A stretch of 20,073 nucleotides of DNA from contig CBHCZH010000055.1 in the NCBI GenBank assembly GCA_965977975.1, forward strand, positions 1 to 20,073. Reading direction: 5' to 3'. This stretch comes from Croceibacterium_A sp965977975. Lineage in GTDB: Bacteria; Pseudomonadota; Alphaproteobacteria; Sphingomonadales; Sphingomonadaceae. A program made the translations under genes and the position numbers. This document shows, in pieces, positions 15,637 to 20,073 of this stretch; the first letter of the stretch is position 1, and each line of letters starts with the position of its first letter. Below the pieces are notes generated by a model that was given only the letters and a program-made list of their open reading frames with translations, did not search any database and had not been told where the DNA came from.

Positions 15637-16950
15637 ATGTCACAACGCAAGACACAGATCGTGGTGGTCGGCGGCGGCGCCGGAGGGCTCGAACTGGTTC
15701 GCCGGCTCGGCGCGCGGTATGGGCGCAAGCGCCACGACATCATTCTGGTCGAGAAGAACCGCACCCATATCTGGAAGCCGCTGCTGCACGAGGTCGCGGC
15801 CGGCTCGCTCGACGCCAACCTCGACGAGGTCGGATACCGCAGTCACTGCCACCGCTGGGGCTACCGTTACTTCCTCGGCACGCTCGCCGGGATCGACCGC
15901 GCCACTCGGCAGGTGATCCTGGCGCCGCTGCTCGATGAGGACGGCAGCGAACTGATCGGCGAGCACAGGATCCGGTATGACTACCTGGTGCTCGCGGTCG
16001 GCTCGGTGACCAACGACTTCGGCACGCCGGGCGTCGCCGAGCATTGCATGGTCCTCGATGACCGCGCCGGGGCCGACCGGTTCCGCAACCGTCTGCTCGA
16101 TCATTGCCTGCGCGTGTCGCGCGCGATGACCGCGGATCCGTCCGTCGATGCCCATGTCCGAATCGCGATCGTCGGCGGCGGCGCGACCGGGGTCGAGCTC
16201 GCCGCCGAACTGTACAATTCCGCCGCCGCGCTGCGGCACTACGGACTCGAAGTGTTCGACGAGAGCCGGCTCGAAATCTCGCTGATCGAAGCCGGTCCGC
16301 GCATCCTGCCTGCCCTGCCCGAACGTCTCGCGGACGCTGCGAAAGCCGAACTCGAGCAGCTCGGCGTCGCGGTGCTCACCGACGTGCGCGTGACCGAGGC
16401 GGTACCCCACGCGATCCTCACCGACGACGGCCGGCGGATCGAGGCCGATCTGATGGTTTGGGCCGCCGGGGTGAAAGCCCCAGCGGGGCTCGCCGGGCTG
16501 GGAATCGAGACCAACCGCAACAACCAGCTGCTCGTGCGCGACACGCTGCAGACCGCCGAGGACGAACGCATTTTCGCAATCGGCGATTGCTGCTGCTACG
16601 TGCCGCCCGGCGCCGAGCGCCCGGTGCCGCCGCGCGCGCAGGCGGCGCACCAGATGGCGACGAGCGTATTTCGCAATCTCGGCCGGCTCATGGACGGAAA
16701 GCCTCTGAGGCCGTTCGTCTATCACGACCACGGGTCGCTAGTGTCGCTGAGCCGTTATTCGACCGTCGGCAGCCTGATGGGCAATCTGGTCGGCGGGCGG
16801 ATGGCCATCGAAGGCCGTCTCGCCCGTTTCGTCTATACTTCGCTCTACCGGATGCACCTTCTCGCCATCCACGGCTGGTTGAAAGGCACCGCGCTGCTGG
16901 CGATCGGCCGGGTGAACCGCATCATCCGGCCGCGCCTCAAGCTTCACTAG
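15637..16950 (+). CDS. ndh: type II NADH:quinone oxidoreductase (NDH-2)
   Basis: This 437-residue flavoprotein oxidises NADH and reduces quinone at the membrane without pumping protons. The FAD-binding fold is IVVVGGGAGGLELVRRLG (8-25). The NADH-binding fold is IAIVGGGATGVELAAEL (176-192). FAIGDCCCY (313-321) is the second FAD contact, followed by PPRAQAAHQMA, where the quinone site lies. The C-terminal region (about 390-437) is basic and amphipathic, as used for membrane attachment. ATG 15637 is 11 bases after the transporter stop; the frame stays open upstream into that gene but there it is a shadow. The gene is likely the last in the nepR-ecfG operon. Three Cys in a row after the GD motif are unusual, because NDH-2 normally has a single Cys there. 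Confidence 0.93.
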   Translation: MSQRKTQIVVVGGGAGGLELVRRLGARYGRKRHDIILVEKNRTHIWKPLLHEVAAGSLDANLDEVGYRSHCHRWGYRYFLGTLAGIDRATRQVILAPLLDEDGSELIGEHRIRYDYLVLAVGSVTNDFGTPGVAEHCMVLDDRAGADRFRNRLLDHCLRVSRAMTADPSVDAHVRIAIVGGGATGVELAAELYNSAAALRHYGLEVFDESRLEISLIEAGPRILPALPERLADAAKAELEQLGVAVLTDVRVTEAVPHAILTDDGRRIEADLMVWAAGVKAPAGLAGLGIETNRNNQLLVRDTLQTAEDERIFAIGDCCCYVPPGAERPVPPRAQAAHQMATSVFRNLGRLMDGKPLRPFVYHDHGSLVSLSRYSTVGSLMGNLVGGRMAIEGRLARFVYTSLYRMHLLAIHGWLKGTALLAIGRVNRIIRPRLKLH

Positions 16951-17573
16951 TCTGCGTAAGCGGGCGCCGGATACTTCCAGACCGCGCCGCGGGCCAGGTT
17001 CTCGGCAGCGAAATCCCAGTTGAGCAGCTTGTCGAGCACCGCCTTCAGATAATCGGGCCTCCGGTTCTGGTAATCGACGTAATAGGCATGCTCCCACACA
17101 TCGATCGTCAGCAACGGGGTGAAGTCGCTGTCCGCCAGCGTGTCGCCGTCATGCGTCTCCTCGATCGACAGCTTGCCGCCTTTCTCGGCCAGCCACACCC
17201 AGCCGCTGGCGAAATGGCCCGCGCCGCGCTCGGCGAGCTGATTGGTAAGCGCGTCGAGCGAGCCGAACGCCTCGTCGATCTTCGCCGCGAGGTCGCCTTC
17301 GGGCTTGGTCGCGTCAGGCGAAAGCGAGTTCCAGTAGAACCCGTGGTTCCAGCTCTGCGCGGCGTTGTTGAACAGGCCCTGGTTGCTGCCGCGCGCCTTG
17401 GCGATCACGGTCTCGAGATCGGCGTCCGCGAGGTCGGTGCCTTCGATCGCCTGGTTGGTTTTGTCGATATAGGCCTTGTGATGCTTGCCGTGATGGAAGC
17501 TCAGCGTCTCGGCCGAAATCGCCGGGGCGAGCGCTTCGCTGTCGTACGGGAGGGGGATGAGTTCGAATGCCAT
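16947..17573 (-). CDS. sodB: superoxide dismutase, Fe/Mn type
   Basis: This 208-residue cytoplasmic enzyme turns superoxide into oxygen and hydrogen peroxide. The metal ligands are His27 (SFHHGKHH), His77 (SWNHGFYW), Asp158 and His162 (DVWEHAYY). NNAAQSWNH and the Gly-rich AGHFASGWVWL are as in iron SODs. The AAQ triplet before WNH (Gln73) places the active-site Gln where Fe-type enzymes carry it, so iron is more likely than manganese. ATG 17573 has AAGGA upstream at a spacing of 9. A hairpin lies just above the ribosome binding site (17589-17610). The stop shares a CTAG with the convergent NDH-2 gene. Confidence 0.97.
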   Translation of the reverse strand: MAFELIPLPYDSEALAPAISAETLSFHHGKHHKAYIDKTNQAIEGTDLADADLETVIAKARGSNQGLFNNAAQSWNHGFYWNSLSPDATKPEGDLAAKIDEAFGSLDALTNQLAERGAGHFASGWVWLAEKGGKLSIEETHDGDTLADSDFTPLLTIDVWEHAYYVDYQNRRPDYLKAVLDKLLNWDFAAENLARGAVWKYPAPAYAD

Positions 17574-17588
17574 CGTGCGGATCCTTAG

Positions 17589-17610
17589 GTTAGGGGCTCA
17601 TCCCCCTAAC
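17589..17610. promoter_or_regulatory. perfect inverted repeat in the sodB leader
   Basis: GTTAGGGG (17589-17596) and CCCCTAAC (17603-17610) form an 8-bp perfect stem with a 6-base loop. It lies 16-37 bases upstream of the sodB start and 38 bases past the symporter stop, both on the minus strand. It may terminate symporter transcripts, although no T-run follows, or act as a leader structure or operator for sodB. Confidence 0.5.
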
Positions 17611-17647
17611 GCCGGGGCCGCGCCGCAGTTGCGCTAGGAAATCTCGT

Positions 17648-18976
17648 TCAATCCGAAGAATCGGTATTCCGGTCCACTGTCGCGGTGACCGCCACGTCCT
17701 CTCGGTCGGTGCTTGCGGCGACAGCGACGTCCCCTCGGTCGATGCTCGCAGCGACAGCGACGTCCCCTCGGTCGATGCTCGCAGCGACCGCGACGTCCAT
17801 CGTCACGTTGCCGAGAGTACGCACGATGTCGGGCAGCATCTCGACCGCTACGAGCAGCGCAAGCGGCTCGACCGGCACGCCCATCGCGAGCGCGATCGGC
17901 CCGATCGCGGTGACGAAGCTGATCGCCCCGGGCAGGCTGACCGAGCCGATGGTTGTCAGGAGCGCCACCGCCACTCCCGCGGCGATCGCGGCCGGAGTAA
18001 GCTCGACTCCGGTAAGCTTGGCGACGTAGATCGCCACCGCGAGATTCATCACCGGCCCGGTAGCGCGGAATAGCGCCACGGCGAGCGGCAGCACGAAGTC
18101 CGCCGTCGTTTCGCGCAGTCCGAGCAGCCGGCAAGACTGCAGCATCGCCGGCAAGCTGGCGAGCGAGCTCTGGGTCGATATTGCGACCGCTTGGGACGGC
18201 AACATTGCGCGGGCGAAGCGCACCGGTCCGATCCGCCCGCCGATAGCTGCGAGCAAATAGCCTGCGAGCATAACCAACAGGCCGAGCCCTGAGACGAGCA
18301 GGATATAGTGTCCAAGCGCGGCGAAAGCCCCGCCCCCGCTCGCCAGGCCGACCGTCAGCGCCAGCGCGAAGACCCCGGCAGGCGCCAGCCACAACACCCA
18401 GCCGATGATCGCCAGCATCGTATTGCCGAGGGCATCGAACAGTCGAAGCATCAGATCGCGTTGCTCCTCGGGCAAACGCGTGATCGCCACCGCGAACGCG
18501 ACGAAGAATACCACCAGCGGCAGCATCGCGGTCTGCGCCGCCGCGGCGATGATGTTGTCGGCGACGAGCGATTCGAAGAAGGCGCCGATTCCCGGCACCT
18601 CCTGCGGCGCGGTACTTTCCGCCGCCAGCGCCGCGGCAGCCTGGCCGGGGATCGGGAACGCTTCGAGCAGGACAGGCATCGCGAATGCCGCGAACACGGT
18701 CCCCGCGGCGAGGATCGCAGAGAAAGTCAGCAGCGTCCGCCTTGCGACCGGCCCGGCACGCGCGGTCGCCATCATTTGAGCGATCCCGGTGACGAGCAAT
18801 GCGGCCACAAGCGGCACGATCGTCATCTGCAGCGCGCGCAGCCAAACCGTGCCGATGGGCCCGGCGATCGCCGCCGCGGTCGGTTCCGCCGCGCCGCCCG
18901 ACAGCGCCCAGCCGAGCGCCAATCCGGCGAGCAGCGCAGCAAACGTCCAGCCGGCAGGAAGCTTTATCTGCGTCAC
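17648..18976 (-). CDS. dicarboxylate/amino acid:cation symporter (DAACS/SDF family)
   Basis: This 442-residue inner-membrane transporter has eight helices and two re-entrant hairpins. Hairpin 1 is the Ser-rich STQSSLASLP (267-276). Hairpin 2 contains SVSLPGAISF (345-354). Helix 8 carries Asp383, Arg386, Thr387 and Asn390 in DIVRTLGN, with exactly the spacing of the substrate-binding residues of GltPh. The Arg suggests an acidic substrate such as glutamate, aspartate or a C4-dicarboxylate. Helix 7 has NLAVA (311-315) where the family usually has NMDGT, a cation-site motif, so ion coupling may differ. After residue 393 the usual tail is replaced by four 11-residue repeats. The start is GTG at 18976, with no good ribosome binding site and an inverted repeat across it. 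Confidence 0.85.
   Translation of the reverse strand: MTQIKLPAGWTFAALLAGLALGWALSGGAAEPTAAAIAGPIGTVWLRALQMTIVPLVAALLVTGIAQMMATARAGPVARRTLLTFSAILAAGTVFAAFAMPVLLEAFPIPGQAAAALAAESTAPQEVPGIGAFFESLVADNIIAAAAQTAMLPLVVFFVAFAVAITRLPEEQRDLMLRLFDALGNTMLAIIGWVLWLAPAGVFALALTVGLASGGGAFAALGHYILLVSGLGLLVMLAGYLLAAIGGRIGPVRFARAMLPSQAVAISTQSSLASLPAMLQSCRLLGLRETTADFVLPLAVALFRATGPVMNLAVAIYVAKLTGVELTPAAIAAGVAVALLTTIGSVSLPGAISFVTAIGPIALAMGVPVEPLALLVAVEMLPDIVRTLGNVTMDVAVAASIDRGDVAVAASIDRGDVAVAASTDREDVAVTATVDRNTDSSD
17666..17797 (-). repeat. 33-base tandem repeat encoding four 11-residue units in the symporter tail
   Basis: Four 33-base units encode residues 394-437 as DVAVAASIDRG twice, DVAVAASTDRE, and DVAVTATVDRN. 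The stretches 17719-17751 and 17752-17784 are identical over all 33 bases. The outermost unit toward the stop has diverged most. This is a coding minisatellite, in frame, and may vary in copy number. Confidence 0.93.
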
Positions 18977-18987
18977 GACATCGTGAC
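18972..18987. promoter_or_regulatory. 7-2-7 inverted repeat across the symporter start
   Basis: GTCACGA (18972-18978), 2 bases, TCGTGAC (18981-18987) is a perfect inverted repeat that includes the symporter GTG start and lies 49 bases upstream of glmM. The size fits a dimeric regulator site or a small hairpin that could hide the start codon. Confidence 0.4.
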
Positions 18988-19035
18988 ATTGCAGTCGCGA
19001 AGCGGCATGGCAATCGCCACCAGCGAGAGGAATTG

Positions 19036-20073
19036 ATGGGCAGACGCTATTTCGGCACCGACGGGATCCGCGGCCGCGCCAACGGCCGGGTACTCAACGC
19101 CGCGACCGCGATGAAGGTCGGCCAGGCGGCCGGCTGTCATTTTCTCCGTGGCGACCACAAGCATCGAGTCGTGATCGGCAAGGACACGCGCCTTTCCGGC
19201 TACATGATGGAAACCGCACTCGTCGCCGGCTTTACCAGCGTCGGCATGGACGTGATCATGACCGGACCGCTGCCGACCCCTGCCGTTGCGCTGCTGACGC
19301 GCGAGATGCGCGCCGACCTCGGCGTGATGATTTCGGCCAGCCACAATCCCTATGCCGATAACGGCATTAAGCTGTTCGGGCCCGACGGATTCAAGCTCAG
19401 CGACGCCGACGAGGACGCGCTCGAGACGGCGATGGCCGAGGAGCAGCCGCTCGCCGAAGGCGAGGCGATCGGCCGCGCCCGCCGCATCGAGGACGCGCGC
19501 GGCCGCTACATCCACGCAATCAAGCAATCGTTGCCCGAGGGAACGCGGCTCGACGGGCTCAAGATCGTGGTCGATTGCGCGCACGGCGCCGCCTACCAGG
19601 TGGCCCCGACCGCGATTTGGGAGCTCGGCGCCGAAGTGGTCGCGATCGGGGTCTCTCCCAACGGAACCAACATCAACGACGGCGTCGGCTCGACCTCGCT
19701 CGAGGCGATCAGTCGTCGCGTGGTCGACGAGAGAGCCCACATTGGCATCGCCCTCGACGGCGACGCCGATCGCTTGATCGTGATCGACGAGAAGGGCCAC
19801 GCGGTCGACGGCGACCAGATCATGGCGCTGATCGGCACGCGCATGGCCGCGCGTGGCGAATTGCGCGGCGGCGGCGTGGTGGCGACGGTAATGTCCAATC
19901 TCGGGCTCGAGCGGCTGCTCAACGGGACAGACCTGACGCTCGTGCGCACCAAGGTCGGCGACCGCTACGTGCTCGAGGCGATGCGCGCCGGTGGCTACAA
20001 CGTCGGCGGCGAGCAGTCTGGGCACATGATCTTGCTCGACCACGCGACAACCGGCGACGGCTGCATCGCCGCG
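19036..20073 (+). CDS. glmM: phosphoglucosamine mutase GlmM (C-terminal end outside window)
   Basis: GlmM interconverts glucosamine-6-phosphate and glucosamine-1-phosphate, a step toward UDP-GlcNAc for peptidoglycan and lipopolysaccharide. The 346 visible residues start with RYFGTDGIRGRAN. The phosphoserine loop is ISASHNP with catalytic Ser102, the Mg-binding loop is DGDADR (241-246), and the sugar-binding loop is GGEQSGH (324-330). GTDGIRG and Ser102 match GlmM rather than phosphomannomutases. The family is about 445 residues, so roughly 100 residues with the phosphate-binding domain lie beyond the window. AGAGGAA lies just upstream of ATG 19036. The gene diverges from the symporter, with 59 bases between the starts. 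Confidence 0.97.
   Translation, partial: MGRRYFGTDGIRGRANGRVLNAATAMKVGQAAGCHFLRGDHKHRVVIGKDTRLSGYMMETALVAGFTSVGMDVIMTGPLPTPAVALLTREMRADLGVMISASHNPYADNGIKLFGPDGFKLSDADEDALETAMAEEQPLAEGEAIGRARRIEDARGRYIHAIKQSLPEGTRLDGLKIVVDCAHGAAYQVAPTAIWELGAEVVAIGVSPNGTNINDGVGSTSLEAISRRVVDERAHIGIALDGDADRLIVIDEKGHAVDGDQIMALIGTRMAARGELRGGGVVATVMSNLGLERLLNGTDLTLVRTKVGDRYVLEAMRAGGYNVGGEQSGHMILLDHATTGDGCIAA

Noticed and set aside
16104..17588. 494-residue plus-strand open frame across NDH-2 and sodB
   Set aside because: It is Arg-rich low-quality sequence running in another frame of NDH-2 and antisense to sodB; both real genes are unambiguous.
7684..17797. possible CRISPR array from repeats
   Set aside because: The repeats at 7684 are isolated paired hairpins, and those at 17666-17797 are contiguous 33-base units without spacers inside a coding gene.

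Overview
The window is GC-rich, densely packed DNA that looks chromosomal and alphaproteobacterial, most likely from the order Sphingomonadales. The main pointers are a NepR/EcfG general stress response pair with a GGAAC-N16-CGTT promoter, an HWE-type sensor kinase, a TonB-dependent receptor with a PiuC-type hydroxylase, tRNA genes with encoded CCA ends, and a dispersed GTCAT...ATGAC palindromic repeat. The taxonomic placement is inference. I see no phage, insertion sequence, CRISPR array or rRNA.

Left part (1-4800): the start of an FAD-dependent oxidoreductase, tRNA-Cys(GCA), a repeat element, and an iron-uptake block. In that block a PepSY membrane protein and a TonB-dependent siderophore receptor diverge from a Fur-box-like sequence. 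The receptor is followed 10 bases later by a Fe(II)/2-oxoglutarate PKHD hydroxylase (PiuC/YbiX type). tRNA-Thr(CGT) closes the block.

Middle part (4800-11600): a secreted protein of unknown function diverges from a secreted alpha/beta-hydrolase esterase. The 337-base region between them holds a perfect 12-base palindrome resembling a LacI-family operator. A second repeat copy follows, then a tight run of a HupE/UreJ-type membrane protein and two tandem secreted metallo-beta-lactamase-fold hydrolases that are clearly duplicates. A convergent TauE/SafE permease ends 3 bases away.

Right part (11700-20073): the general stress response locus. A CHASE-domain HWE histidine kinase diverges from nepR-ecfG, and the intergenic region carries an EcfG-type promoter that reads almost equally well in both directions. 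phyR, the usual neighbour, is not in the window. ecfG is followed closely by an AI-2E family transporter and a type II NADH dehydrogenase, probably as one operon. The dehydrogenase meets a convergent Fe/Mn superoxide dismutase at a shared CTAG stop. Upstream of the dismutase on the same strand is a glutamate/dicarboxylate-type symporter with an unusual C-terminal tail of four 11-residue repeats. The window ends inside glmM (phosphoglucosamine mutase).

No wholly new multi-gene system stands out. The best leads are the two-way EcfG promoter with a kinase in place of phyR, the secreted esterase/unknown-protein pair with its palindrome, the duplicated metallo-hydrolases behind a HupE-like protein, and the repeat-tailed symporter with a changed ion-binding motif.
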